Shown: positions 6,345-13,355 of the stretch, piece after piece
How positions within the stretch are numbered: position 1 is the first letter of the stretch
Layout: every line of letters begins with the position of its first letter
Source: a virus
Reading direction: 5' to 3' (one strand)
Length of the DNA stretch: 47,923 nt
Virus record (IMG/VR): IMGVR_UViG_3300037147_000102
Span: 1-47,923 of that record
Program-made: the position numbers and the translations under genes
Notes under the pieces: generated by a model
Told to the model about the DNA's origin: nothing
The model's input: only the letters and a program-made list of their open reading frames with translations
Databases searched by the model: none

Positions 6345-6483
6345 GAAATTGCAACAGGTAGCCGATACAGAGCACAACAAGGACCACCCGGAAAATTGTT
6401 TTGATCGGTTCAGCCATTGGGATGAAGCGGTCGATAAGCCAAGCGATCAGGCCGAAGATTGCGATATGAAATAGAAGATCCAT
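6307..6483 (-). CDS. Membrane protein with late-type promoter, 58 aa
   Basis: Starts MDLLFHIAIFGLIAWLIDRF; a second hydrophobic segment IFRVVLVVLCIGYLLQFL gives two TM helices. A CTAAATA box ends five bases before ATG 6483. An upstream in-frame ATG at 6501 would precede that box. It is antisense to the tail of the plus-strand operon, so early and late transcripts converge here. Confidence 0.6.
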   Translation of the reverse strand: MDLLFHIAIFGLIAWLIDRFIPMAEPIKTIFRVVLVVLCIGYLLQFLSIGLPGHLHLP

Positions 6484-6488
6484 AGAGA

Positions 6489-6495
6489 TATTTAG
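6489..6495 (-). promoter_or_regulatory. Late-like box CTAAATA for the 58-aa membrane gene
   Basis: Minus-strand CTAAATATCTCT then ATG; five bases from TAAATA to the ATG. It overlaps the left arm of the plus-strand early operator at 6493-6504. Confidence 0.55.
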
Positions 6496-6534
6496 ATACA
6501 TCTACTTGACAAGAGACACCGATTTTGATATAGT
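6493..6534 (+). promoter_or_regulatory. Early promoter of the 255-aa gene
   Basis: TAGATACATCTA palindrome, TTGACA 6506-6511, 17 bases, TATAGT 6529-6534. Here a 21-base leader with AAGGGA precedes ATG 6556, so this one is leadered. Confidence 0.82.
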
Positions 6535-6555
6535 TGTTCTTGAAAGGGACTTGAG

Positions 6556-7323
6556 ATGAGCACAAGATCAGTGATCGCCCGTGTGGATGGACAAGAAGGC
6601 GGCTTCAAAGGCGTCTACCATCATTGGGATGGTTCTCCCACGTGGCTGGGCAAAAAGCTGTGGAGCTTACTGAACGGCCAATTTAAGGGCAACCTGAATG
6701 CCATGCTTACCTACCTGATCGATCAACATAGCGCCGGGTGGAGTTCCCTGGAGTCGAGTGAGAACAAGGGCAAGCCGGAGTGCTACTGCCATCCGAAACG
6801 GCAGCGGGCTGCAACACCCCAAGCCAATTGGTACACTCACGAAAACGTTGAGACCGACATCGAATACGTTTACGCTTTCGACGAAGAACAGAGACGCCTT
6901 TACGTTCGGGTCACCCGGCACGATGCCGAAGAGATCATCGACTTGGACGGTGACGAACCCGATTGGGGCAAGATTCAATGCGGGGCCGAACTGGAACGAT
7001 GTTCGCATTACGCTTGGGTTCACTTCCCCAAGCTGAAGGGTTCTTCTCTCGGCACAGCGACGTACCTTGGACGCCGGGAGTTCAGTTTTCATGATGCCGT
7101 TGCGATCATCAAGGATGGCAAACGGTTCAAGCTGACGGGTTCCGGTTCGGGACGGAGCGGAGTATGGGTCAGCACGGCGGTAACTCGTAACGGCAGGCGT
7201 CTGGAGATTCCCACGGCGCTGTATGACAAAGAAGCCGGTTATTTGCCGTACCCTGGCGTGGCATGGGTCTTCCCGCCAACTCAGGACAACCCGAACGAAA
7301 CGATCAAGGAATATGTAGCTTAA
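6556..7323 (+). CDS. Conserved phage hypothetical (GVYHHWDG type), 255 aa
   Basis: The N-terminus STRSVIARVDGQEGGFKGVYHHWDG is typical of a protein widely found in phages and actinobacterial or proteobacterial accessory DNA whose function is unknown. A first domain (~1-75) carries this signature. A middle part has CYCHPKRQ and many acidic residues, and the end (~175-250) is a separate basic region with GSGSGRSGVWVS. No catalytic motif is obvious. Confidence 0.7.
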   Translation: MSTRSVIARVDGQEGGFKGVYHHWDGSPTWLGKKLWSLLNGQFKGNLNAMLTYLIDQHSAGWSSLESSENKGKPECYCHPKRQRAATPQANWYTHENVETDIEYVYAFDEEQRRLYVRVTRHDAEEIIDLDGDEPDWGKIQCGAELERCSHYAWVHFPKLKGSSLGTATYLGRREFSFHDAVAIIKDGKRFKLTGSGSGRSGVWVSTAVTRNGRRLEIPTALYDKEAGYLPYPGVAWVFPPTQDNPNETIKEYVA

Positions 7324-7329
7324 AAGTAA

Positions 7330-7337
7330 GATAAATA
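7330..7337 (+). promoter_or_regulatory. Late-like box GATAAATA
   Basis: GATAAATA is followed five bases later by ATG 7343. The in-frame ATG at 7337 is inside the box itself, so 7343 is the likely start. Confidence 0.5.
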
Positions 7338-7342
7338 TGGAT

Positions 7343-7921
7343 ATGCAGTCATTCAAACAATTCGTAGGAGAACCGCAAGTGTTCAATGAATACAGTTTGG
7401 CACGAGTGCATCAACACACTCAGAACCGAAACATTGGCATGATGACGGCTCATCGTGGCGAATTCACGGCGGACGAAAACCGAGAGCGCAACCGGCAGTT
7501 GGAAGACGACATCCGCAAGCATGGGTTCGGGTTCACGCATGTGAAGGGTCGCTACATCGAAAATCACGGCACGCCTCAGGCCCGCCCTGTTGACGAACAC
7601 TCGTATCTGATCCACGGGAAGGCCGGAAATGATAACGGCGAACTGAAGCACTTCTTGATGCACCACGGCGAAAAGTACGGACAAGATTCCGTCCTGCATA
7701 AGGCGCACGATGCGGAGCACGCACATTTGATCGGCACGAGAGAAGGTGGATTCCCTGGAAAGGGCGTTTCACATCAAGTCGGCAAGTGGCATCCCAATCG
7801 GGCCGGGGAGTTCCATTCGGTGATGCGGGGTCGGCATGGTGCTGGCCGCACGTTTGCGTTCGAGTCAATCCAATTCCTGGTGCCGAAGAGCTTTTCGGTG
7901 CGAGAAGAAGTCGAATTTTAA
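7343..7921 (+). CDS. DUF3293-like late protein with capsid-targeting-like N-terminus, 192 aa
   Basis: Starts MQSFKQFVGEPQ, resembling the capsid-targeting sequences of T4 internal proteins (MKTYQEF-type) that load proteins into the prohead. The rest (residues ~40-125) has the layout of DUF3293: HGFGFTHVKGRYIEN, EHSYLI, and HHGEKYGQDSVLHK, with a conserved Gly-Gln-Asp/Glu near the end. A GATAAATA late-like box sits directly in front. Inference: packaged or late-expressed protein that may enter the host with the DNA. Confidence in DUF3293 is moderate. Confidence 0.62.
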   Translation: MQSFKQFVGEPQVFNEYSLARVHQHTQNRNIGMMTAHRGEFTADENRERNRQLEDDIRKHGFGFTHVKGRYIENHGTPQARPVDEHSYLIHGKAGNDNGELKHFLMHHGEKYGQDSVLHKAHDAEHAHLIGTREGGFPGKGVSHQVGKWHPNRAGEFHSVMRGRHGAGRTFAFESIQFLVPKSFSVREEVEF

Positions 7922-7932
7922 CTGGTACGTCG

Positions 7933-7974
7933 GTACTAGGTAATCAAAAGTAGATACATCTACTTGACAAACTA
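7933..7974 (+). repeat. 42-bp promoter duplicate, copy 2
   Basis: Identical to 4531-4572, including the sequence upstream of the operator; divergence begins right after TTGACAAACTA. Confidence 0.9.
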
Positions 7975-7992
7975 TCTGCGGTTTGCTACTCT
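7950..7992 (+). promoter_or_regulatory. Early promoter, perfect palindromic operator
   Basis: GTAGATACATCTAC 7950-7963, TTGACA 7964-7969, 17 bases, TACTCT 7987-7992. The leader holds GGAG before ATG 8010. Confidence 0.83.
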
Positions 7993-8009
7993 GTAGATGG
8001 AGATACGAA

Positions 8010-8732
8010 ATGCCCATTATCAACATCGCAGTCGCCCGGACAAGAGACGAAGCAATCGTCGAGATGATCGCCCATAACGGTTCAAATCTTCGCCCTATCA
8101 CAACCCAACCCGCCAAGTACGTTGGTACCGACGACAAGGGTCATGGCATCTACGAAACCGTCGAACAAATTCTTTTCCTCTACGATTCCCATGTCGGCCT
8201 GTGCCTTGAGGACCGTGAAGAGAATGGTCATGACGACTCCGATTTTTACATGCTGGTGTGGAACCCGACCGAACAGAAGATCGACCGCATCATGTTCGCT
8301 ACCACCCGTGGATGGACGTATCCCTGCATGGGATCTTCCGCTGACGCTACGCCTGAAGTGAAGGCTGCTGCCGCCGAATACCTCCGCAACCGCTTCCTGG
8401 AGTCCCTGAAGGCCAAGAATCACAGCGACGCACGCACTCCGGCATTCGGCAAACTGGTAAAGGTCGTCAAGGGTCGCAAGGTTCCGGTTGGAACGCAAGG
8501 TGAAGTCTCCTGGACCGGCTTTGACAAGTACGCTTTTGGTGGAAAACCCAAACTCCGAATCGGTATCCGCCTGTTAGACGGCACCACGGTGTTCACTGCC
8601 GCCTCTAACGTCGAAGTCATCAACCCGGCCACGTATGAGAAGCCGGAGGCTGATCTTGAGACCACTGCCGCCAGCTATCAACCCGGTTCCTTTGTGACTT
8701 CCGTCCGGGCCGGGTATTCGTTCGTCGCATAG
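8010..8732 (+). CDS. Hypothetical protein, 240 aa
   Basis: ATG 8010 has GATGGAG upstream; an earlier in-frame ATG at 7983 lies between -35 and -10 and cannot be used. N-terminal part (PIINIAVARTRDEAIVEM) then an acidic loop (CLEDREENGHDDSDFYMLVW); C-terminal ~100 residues (KLVKVVKGRKVPVGTQGEVSW) resemble an SH3-like beta barrel with KVPVGTQG-E-V-W spacing. Soluble. Function unknown. Confidence 0.65.
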   Translation: MPIINIAVARTRDEAIVEMIAHNGSNLRPITTQPAKYVGTDDKGHGIYETVEQILFLYDSHVGLCLEDREENGHDDSDFYMLVWNPTEQKIDRIMFATTRGWTYPCMGSSADATPEVKAAAAEYLRNRFLESLKAKNHSDARTPAFGKLVKVVKGRKVPVGTQGEVSWTGFDKYAFGGKPKLRIGIRLLDGTTVFTAASNVEVINPATYEKPEADLETTAASYQPGSFVTSVRAGYSFVA

Positions 8733-8745
8733 GAGGACATCAAAA

Positions 8746-8789
8746 GTAGATACACCTACTTGACAGATGCACTAGAATCGGGGTATGAT
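8746..8789 (+). promoter_or_regulatory. Early promoter of the split 8796 gene
   Basis: GTAGATACACCTAC (one mismatch), TTGACA 8760-8765, 18 bases, TATGAT 8784-8789, six bases, ATG 8796. Confidence 0.82.
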
Positions 8790-8795
8790 TAGATC

Positions 8796-8950
8796 ATGAA
8801 CAACACACCAATGACGCTTACGCAATACATCGAATATCTCGACTTGCCCAATACAAGGTGTCCGTATACGGATACTCTGAAGAAGAGCGTCGGGGCGGTC
8901 GCTCGGAATTAGAGAACATCCTAGAAGAGTTGAAGGGATTAGAACAATGA
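8796..8950 (+). pseudogene. Probable frameshifted small gene
   Basis: The promoter-positioned ATG gives a 38-aa frame (MNNTPMTLTQYIEYLDL...) that stops at about 8912. The -1 frame from about 8850 stays open through GYSEEERRGGRSELENILEE and ends at TGA 8948-8950, exactly overlapping the next ATG (8947). The coupling suggests that the second frame is the true C-terminus and the gene has an indel, or is recoded. No obvious slippery heptamer is seen, so an indel is more likely. Confidence 0.4.
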
Positions 8951-9042
8951 ACAACGCAATCACGCTTCACATTCCCAACGAAAACAAGCTGCCTGATAAC
9001 GACCAGTGGACATTGTCGCCCAGAACAAAGGTGCCGGAATGA
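8947..9042 (+). CDS. Short peptide, 31 aa
   Basis: ATGAACAACGC at 8947 overlaps the preceding TGA; its own stop overlaps ATG 9039 (ATGA). Product MNNAITLHIPNENKLPDNDQ then WTLSPRTKVPE. It starts like a longer protein, so it may be a truncated remnant kept for translational coupling. Confidence 0.4.
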   Translation: MNNAITLHIPNENKLPDNDQWTLSPRTKVPE

Positions 9043-9287
9043 AACGAGACAGCCACATCTACATCGGTTACCTGGAAGCTCTGGTTTTGTCTTTGTTGGA
9101 AGAGCGCCAATCAGACGAACTCATTCATGGCAAAGACTTTACTGGCCAACCCGTGACGTACAGTCCCTATAACGCTAAAGCATTGATTGCCAAGTGCAAA
9201 GAGGAAGGGTTTGCAAACTCGTGTCCGTTCTGGCACTACCTGGACCCAGCAAGCCACCACTGCTTTTTATGTGATAGTACTAAGTAA
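9039..9287 (+). CDS. Hypothetical Cys-containing protein, 82 aa
   Basis: Coupled to the upstream frame. Helical N-terminus (SHIYIGYLEALVLSLLEERQ) and a Cys/His cluster near the end (NSCPFWHYLDPASHHCFLCD) that could bind zinc. Not recognised. Confidence 0.55.
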   Translation: MKRDSHIYIGYLEALVLSLLEERQSDELIHGKDFTGQPVTYSPYNAKALIAKCKEEGFANSCPFWHYLDPASHHCFLCDSTK

Positions 9288-9305
9288 GGTTGAAAATTAG
9301 AAAAT

Positions 9306-9348
9306 TAGATTCCATCTACTTGACATTCAATCTGAAATCAGATAAACT
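9306..9348 (+). promoter_or_regulatory. Early promoter of the J-domain/macro-domain operon
   Basis: TAGATTCCATCTA (operator with a three-base centre), TTGACA 9320-9325, 17 bases, TAAACT 9343-9348, six bases, ATG 9355. Confidence 0.82.
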
Positions 9349-9354
9349 TAGATC

Positions 9355-9684
9355 ATGGCAAGAACAGCAAGTCTCAAACCGAAACGTGGTTTCCTAGACG
9401 GGTACAAGACTTACGATACGTCGAATGGGTTTGGTGATCCCGGCCAGTGGCGGCGAGAGTTTAATGATCGCATCGGCCTTGATGCCGCCCGTGAAGCGGT
9501 AGGTTCCAAGTCTCCCCGGTCGATTCTGGGCGTGAGTTTGTCCGCCCTATGGGAAGAAATCAGAGCCGCCTATCGCAAGCTGATGTTCAAATATCACCCC
9601 GATCAAAATCCTGGCATCGATACCACGATGTTCCGTAAGGTTCAGGGTGCCTACGAAATTTTGGAAGCAGAGTTTAAACGATGA
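9355..9684 (+). CDS. J-domain protein, 109 aa
   Basis: The C-terminal half is a J domain: SILGVSLSALWEEIRAAYRK ... FKYHPDQNPG ... VQGAYEILE, with the invariant HPD between helices II and III. The first ~50 residues (GFLDGYKTYDTSNGFGDPGQ) are unrelated. J domains stimulate DnaK/Hsp70 ATPase; phage copies can redirect the host chaperone. Its stop overlaps the macro-domain gene by four bases, so the two are made together. Leaderless start. Confidence 0.85.
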   Translation: MARTASLKPKRGFLDGYKTYDTSNGFGDPGQWRREFNDRIGLDAAREAVGSKSPRSILGVSLSALWEEIRAAYRKLMFKYHPDQNPGIDTTMFRKVQGAYEILEAEFKR

Positions 9685-10292
9685 CACAAAAAGTTTTCAA
9701 GACATCCACTGGCAAAGAGAAAGTCATTGACCTTCAGTTCGGGGATATCGCCAAGATTCCAGCCGAAGCAATAATTACGGCGATCAATCCGGGCGGCGAT
9801 TGGTACGGTGGAATTGATAGTGTGATTTATGGCCACTGCGGCAAACAATTTCACGACCAAGCCGAAGCCGCTATGCCGCTTCAAGACAAACAAGTTGTTG
9901 TCGCCAAAAAGAAGACGTCACATGACGCCAAGTTCACCGATGTCATCTTCGTGGTGGATGCTCTTAAAGTCTTCTTGAATCAAATCATCCAAGCGGCCCT
10001 CAGTGGCGCTAACACTTACGGCTACAAGCATGTGAGCCTTCCGGCGATCCGAACCGGCGTCATGCTAGGTGTGGTCGAGCCGAATGCAGAACAGGCCGTC
10101 ATCCAATTGCTTCGTGGCATCGATCAGCATTTCGTGGATTTCCCGGATAGCACGGTCGAACACATCACGTTCGTCATCTGGGAGCCAACGATTCTGCTGG
10201 TATCGGAGACCTTCAGTAATGAAAACAACCCCACACCCCAAAGTATCGGCGGGCGGCTTAAACAGAAGTTGCTGAACGGAGTCACTAATTGA
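9681..10292 (+). CDS. Macro-domain protein, 203 aa
   Basis: Contains the macro-domain core: LQFGDIAKIPAEAIITAINP then GGDWYGGIDSVIYGHCG, i.e. GDI, the Asn-containing strand and the GG-I/V-D loop that contacts ADP-ribose, then LPAIRTGV corresponding to the second binding loop. Macro domains bind or hydrolyse ADP-ribose derivatives; a phage copy could reverse ADP-ribosylation or sequester NAD-derived defence signals (inference). Residues ~175-203 are a tail. ATGA overlap with the J-domain gene. Confidence 0.75.
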   Translation: MTQKVFKTSTGKEKVIDLQFGDIAKIPAEAIITAINPGGDWYGGIDSVIYGHCGKQFHDQAEAAMPLQDKQVVVAKKKTSHDAKFTDVIFVVDALKVFLNQIIQAALSGANTYGYKHVSLPAIRTGVMLGVVEPNAEQAVIQLLRGIDQHFVDFPDSTVEHITFVIWEPTILLVSETFSNENNPTPQSIGGRLKQKLLNGVTN

Positions 10293-10537
10293 ATAGTCAT
10301 CAAAGGACGCTGATTGCGCTCATACTTTCTCAAGTAGCGATTCTCCTGTTAGGGGCTTTTCCTCCACCGAACGCTTACGCTTGGATAAAATGGGCCTTTG
10401 CGGTGATTCCCGGAATCGTGATTGTGCTTTGCATTTGGCTCGTGATTGCTGATGTTCGCCGGGTTGTGGCGAAGCACGCAGTACTCGGTGTTATTGCACA
10501 GGTTAATGAGAGACGCAAGAACGGAGTCACTAAGTAG
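10289..10537 (+). CDS. Two-TM membrane protein, 82 aa
   Basis: Begins at TTG 10289, overlapping the preceding TGA (TTGA). Hydrophobic segments TLIALILSQVAILLLGAF and WAFAVIPGIVIVLCIWLVIA, then a basic tail. Unknown function. The unusual start codon is supported by the overlap. Confidence 0.5.
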   Translation: MNSHQRTLIALILSQVAILLLGAFPPPNAYAWIKWAFAVIPGIVIVLCIWLVIADVRRVVAKHAVLGVIAQVNERRKNGVTK

Positions 10538-10541
10538 ACTT

Positions 10542-10739
10542 ATGAAGGAAAAATACATCGCAGTCATCCTACCCAGCAATATGAAGGTGCGACGTACCGA
10601 AGGCGGCGAAGATTATATTGTGGATCTTCACACATCCCGACTCAACCATGTCGCCACCCAAGGCTACAAGCTGATTTCGGTCGATGACGCCATCGCCTAT
10701 TTTGAATACGTGGGCGGGGAAGTGGAAGAATCCATCTAA
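10542..10739 (+). CDS. Hypothetical protein, 65 aa
   Basis: ATG 10542 with no clear ribosome site, in the 9355-11266 operon. KEKYIAVILPSNMKVRRTEG ... LNHVATQGYKLISVDDAIAY suggests a compact beta-alpha-beta domain. The stop overlaps the next ATG. Confidence 0.55.
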   Translation: MKEKYIAVILPSNMKVRRTEGGEDYIVDLHTSRLNHVATQGYKLISVDDAIAYFEYVGGEVEESI

Positions 10740-11035
10740 TGAAAATCGTCTACGGAATTTCTTATCCGATCTGTGGAGGCAAAGACCCAACAGTCACCAA
10801 TTTCCCGCTGCGTAATGACACTCTGCCCGAATTTTTTGACAACAAAGATGATGCCATCAAAGTTGCAAAAGGAATTGGGTGGTCTGGTGCCGATGGCACG
10901 GTCATCCCGGTTCGGGTCCATTCTTCAGTAGAGGAATACGAGACACACACCGAACAGGAGAGGCTGAAAAAGGCCGAGAACAAACTGACGACAGATGAAT
11001 TGGAACTGCTCCGAAAGAAATATTGCGGAAAATAA
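10739..11035 (+). CDS. Hypothetical protein, 98 aa
   Basis: One-base overlap with the upstream TAA. N-terminal MKIVYGISYPICGGKDPTVT, a middle alpha-beta part and a charged C-terminal helix (EQERLKKAENKLTTDELELL). Not recognised. Confidence 0.58.
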   Translation: MKIVYGISYPICGGKDPTVTNFPLRNDTLPEFFDNKDDAIKVAKGIGWSGADGTVIPVRVHSSVEEYETHTEQERLKKAENKLTTDELELLRKKYCGK

Positions 11036-11038
11036 ACT

Positions 11039-11266
11039 ATGCCTAGAATCTACACCAGCACCAGCGATCCCTTAGACTTTTGCCTGCGCTGCTACCCGAA
11101 GCCAGAGGAAGCCGCCCGCAAACGCTACGGCGATCTTGGTGATGGTCCTGACGGGCGAGGGAACTGTTTTGGCTACGACGCTGAGCACCCGGAGTACGAA
11201 GACACCGAAACTCATTGCAATCGTTGTAACAAGAAACTGAGGGAAGTGGATAACTACGTTCCCTAA
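11039..11266 (+). CDS. Cys-rich zinc-binding-like protein, 75 aa
   Basis: CLRCYPKPEEAARKRYGDLG at the N-terminus and THCNRCNKKL near the C-terminus form two C-x2-C knuckles. Three bases after the previous stop. Function unknown. Confidence 0.6.
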   Translation: MPRIYTSTSDPLDFCLRCYPKPEEAARKRYGDLGDGPDGRGNCFGYDAEHPEYEDTETHCNRCNKKLREVDNYVP

Positions 11267-11298
11267 TTGGTAACGCATCAGATTGACATGATAGCATT

Positions 11299-11535
11299 AT
11301 GCAAGAGAATCAAGTAAAACTTGGTATCAAGGTTCGCACCACCGAAGCCGTGAATGATCCTGATGCGACTATTGCGATGTCCATTGCTGAGAAACATCTT
11401 CGATCCCGGCAAGCTGGCGTTACTGGCACCATCAAGGGCTACGTTTCTGGCCACGGCGGGGATGTCTTGTGGGTGCAGCATGACAATGGTGTCATGTCTG
11501 CATACTGCTATGACGAATTTGAACAGGTGGAATAA
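11299..11535 (+). CDS. Hypothetical protein, 78 aa
   Basis: A basic/acidic alpha-beta protein; residues ~38-72 (QAGVTGTIKGYVSGHGGDVLW ... VMSAYCYDEFEQ) look like a small SH3/KOW-type barrel with a T-G-x-I pattern. No Shine-Dalgarno and no clear promoter at the right spacing. It shares one base with the next ATG. Confidence 0.55.
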   Translation: MQENQVKLGIKVRTTEAVNDPDATIAMSIAEKHLRSRQAGVTGTIKGYVSGHGGDVLWVQHDNGVMSAYCYDEFEQVE

Positions 11536-11714
11536 TGGATTTTGCTCAACAAATGCAAGATCACGTGGCAACTTGCACAGAATGCACGGACGAACAGTTA
11601 TGTCCAATTGCCAATAAAATCATAAACGATATGTTCGGGCCTGTTGTCGAGTCTGTTGTCGAGTTCAACATTTCAAAGTCGCCTTGGTTTGACGATTTCG
11701 ACACAAAGGAATAA
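11535..11714 (+). CDS. Hypothetical acidic protein, 59 aa
   Basis: ATG 11535 overlaps the TAA of the previous gene. CTECTDEQLCPIANK gives a Cys cluster; the C-terminus (PWFDDFDTKE) is acidic. Two bases separate it from the next gene. Confidence 0.55.
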   Translation: MDFAQQMQDHVATCTECTDEQLCPIANKIINDMFGPVVESVVEFNISKSPWFDDFDTKE

Positions 11715-11716
11715 AA

Positions 11717-12532
11717 ATGGGTAGAGAAATTCGACGGGTACCGGCTGGCTGGGAGCATCCACAGAGCAAACAACCTTATGGTTGGGACTATAATCCCATG
11801 TACAATGAGTCTTATCGTGAACACCTGGAGGATTGGTGGAAGAATTATCAGATGTTCGAGCTTGGGACCTATCCTCAAGACGATCTCTACACCGAAAAAC
11901 GAAAAAAAATGTATAGGACCCGGTTTGAACCGGGTGCCCATGACCTTGTTCCAGCCAAAGTGATCGCCTACAAGCGGGCCTTGGAAGCATGGTTTGAAGG
12001 ATTCCTGACATCAGATCGTGAAGGCGAATTCTGGAACCGAATAGGCACACCCCCGCAACCAGAAGAATTCGGTTTGGACGACAATAGTGCTGAAGCAGAC
12101 GGCTTTGAATATTGGAATTGGAGCGCAGCGCCCGATTCAAATCCACAATACTATCGTCCCTATTGGAAACCGGAAGAGATGACGCACTACCAGATTTACC
12201 AAACCGTCTCGGAAGGCACGCCGACAAGTCCGGTGTTCACTACGCTGGCCGAAATGGAAATGTGGCTGGTATCTGAAGGATATTCTCCAGCCGCCGCCAA
12301 AGGTTTCATCCAAGACGAGTACTGCTTTAGTGCCATGTTCACGGTCAACCCAGCCGGAGAGCGCACTTCGCCGATCATGATGAACATCGCATCCTGTGAC
12401 AAAACTGGCTTGGCTCAAGAAGAAGAGCCAGAAGAATTTACAATCCATGCCGATTATGACTGGGACGACGCCGCACACAACATGGAAGATCGATGGAAAG
12501 CAATTGACGAAGGGAACCCTGGTGAAGTGTAG
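11717..12532 (+). CDS. Hypothetical phage protein (MGREIRRVP type), 271 aa
   Basis: Starts MGREIRRVPAGWEHPQSKQP, a recurrent N-terminal signature of uncharacterised phage proteins with a WDYNPMYNESY box. Trp/Tyr-rich and acidic throughout. Residues ~180-225 (VFTTLAEMEMWLVSEGYSPA ... FIQDEYCFSAMF) form the best-ordered part. No catalytic motif seen. Confidence 0.65.
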   Translation: MGREIRRVPAGWEHPQSKQPYGWDYNPMYNESYREHLEDWWKNYQMFELGTYPQDDLYTEKRKKMYRTRFEPGAHDLVPAKVIAYKRALEAWFEGFLTSDREGEFWNRIGTPPQPEEFGLDDNSAEADGFEYWNWSAAPDSNPQYYRPYWKPEEMTHYQIYQTVSEGTPTSPVFTTLAEMEMWLVSEGYSPAAAKGFIQDEYCFSAMFTVNPAGERTSPIMMNIASCDKTGLAQEEEPEEFTIHADYDWDDAAHNMEDRWKAIDEGNPGEV

Positions 12533-12716
12533 CAACTGCAAACAGGAATGCACCGTCTCCCTTGGTGGAAAGTTCTGGGAATGCGTTTATTGCAACTTCA
12601 GCGTCTTGATCCAAGGAAGCGATCACCCATGCCCCGGTTGTGGGCGTGACTGCTTTGTGAGTGGCCGGTTCTTCGACTGTCCCTACTGCAACTACAGCAT
12701 CATGATAGGATATTAG
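12522..12716 (+). CDS. Double zinc-ribbon protein, 64 aa
   Basis: GTG 12522 overlaps the end of the previous gene and has GAAGGGAA upstream. Two tandem ribbons: CSNCKQEC ... CVYCNF and CPGCGRDC ... CPYCNY, internally homologous. Small rubredoxin-like knuckles of this kind often bind nucleic acid or protein partners. No partner is inferred. Confidence 0.62.
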   Translation: MKCSNCKQECTVSLGGKFWECVYCNFSVLIQGSDHPCPGCGRDCFVSGRFFDCPYCNYSIMIGY

Positions 12717-12767
12717 ATACATCTACATTTTACCAACAGTTGACAAAATACATATCCATGATTAAAT
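12714..12767 (+). promoter_or_regulatory. Early promoter upstream of the gp33/gp59 cluster
   Basis: TAGATACATCTA 12714-12725, then 14 bases to TTGACA 12740-12745, 16 bases, TTAAAT 12762-12767. The operator is displaced upstream compared with the others. Confidence 0.6.
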
Positions 12768-12778
12768 GAATATGGCTT

Positions 12779-12786
12779 CTAAATAT
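12779..12786 (+). promoter_or_regulatory. Late-like box CTAAATAT before the gp33-like gene
   Basis: TTCTAAATATTAG, 25 bases before ATG 12811, with GTGGAGTGAAG between. Confidence 0.45.
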
Positions 12787-12810
12787 TAGTGGAGTGAAGC
12801 CATTAATTAA

Positions 12811-13107
12811 ATGGGTGTATCAAAGTCCTTCCCGCAAGATCAGCTTCACATTGAAAACTGCACCAAGTTTTGTAGTGAAGTCGAAGCGCTAGTTCAAATT
12901 AGCAACAAACAAACCGACGAAGCCAACGCTAACGGCAGTAGACGACCACGGATGACCTTTATCCAGGCCGTGTTGTCCGTGGCCGAGCGCCAAGGCATTG
13001 AAGAAGCGATGGCAGCTTCTTGCCTCTCCCCTGACATCAAAGAGAAAATCCGAATTGAAGCTGAAAACCTCAACATGATCGAACGAAGCGCTTCACTTCC
13101 TTTTTGA
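12811..13107 (+). CDS. gp33-like late transcription co-activator, 98 aa
   Basis: The C-terminal half, RMTFIQAVLSVAERQGIEEA then LSPDIKEKIRIEAENLNMIE, has the arrangement of the T4 gp33 family (a helical 'Y/F-x-E/Q-A ... E-x-x-I ... L-s-x-x-I-k-E-K-I-x-x-E-A-x-x-x-N-x-L' pattern); the N-terminus is variable as usual. In T4, gp33 bridges the sliding clamp and RNA polymerase to activate late promoters. The position upstream of gp59 and gp32 matches T4 order, and late-like TAAATA boxes abound in the window. T4 gp33 is 112 aa. Confidence 0.7.
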   Translation: MGVSKSFPQDQLHIENCTKFCSEVEALVQISNKQTDEANANGSRRPRMTFIQAVLSVAERQGIEEAMAASCLSPDIKEKIRIEAENLNMIERSASLPF

Positions 13108-13108
13108 A

Positions 13109-13312
13109 ATGAAGTTTAAGTTAAAACCAGCTAAAAATGATGGACTGTCCATCGTCCAAAATGTCGAGATTGAGTTGCCGGTAACGCTCTTCCGGGATGT
13201 TCGATGTCTTGTCCTAAAGAAGGATGGGCCAGTCTGTGCCACCAAAGAACTTAAAATCGCCATTGTTGATGAATTCAAAAGATGGCTGGACGAATACGAA
13301 CGGACTTTGTGA
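13109..13312 (+). CDS. Hypothetical protein, 67 aa
   Basis: Directly after the gp33-like gene. Starts MKFKLKPAKNDGLSIVQNVE; beta-rich N-terminus and a C-terminal helix (AIVDEFKRWLDEYERTL). The position between gp33 and gp59 suggests a replication/transcription accessory factor, but there is no recognisable domain. Confidence 0.58.
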   Translation: MKFKLKPAKNDGLSIVQNVEIELPVTLFRDVRCLVLKKDGPVCATKELKIAIVDEFKRWLDEYERTL

Positions 13313-13355
13313 TCGCCGATCCACTTTACGGGATGCATTACCTCTACATCAAGAA

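Noticed and set aside
6667-7386. 239-codon minus-strand frame opposite the GVYHHWDG gene
   Set aside because: Plus-strand gene has promoter, start site and family signature; the antisense frame has none.
11283-11288. TTGACA just before the 78-aa gene at 11299
   Set aside because: A -10 at normal spacing would lie inside the gene, past the ATG; no usable promoter.
11673-12227. 184-codon minus-strand frame opposite the 271-aa gene
   Set aside because: No start signals and no domain; composition is that of a shadow frame.
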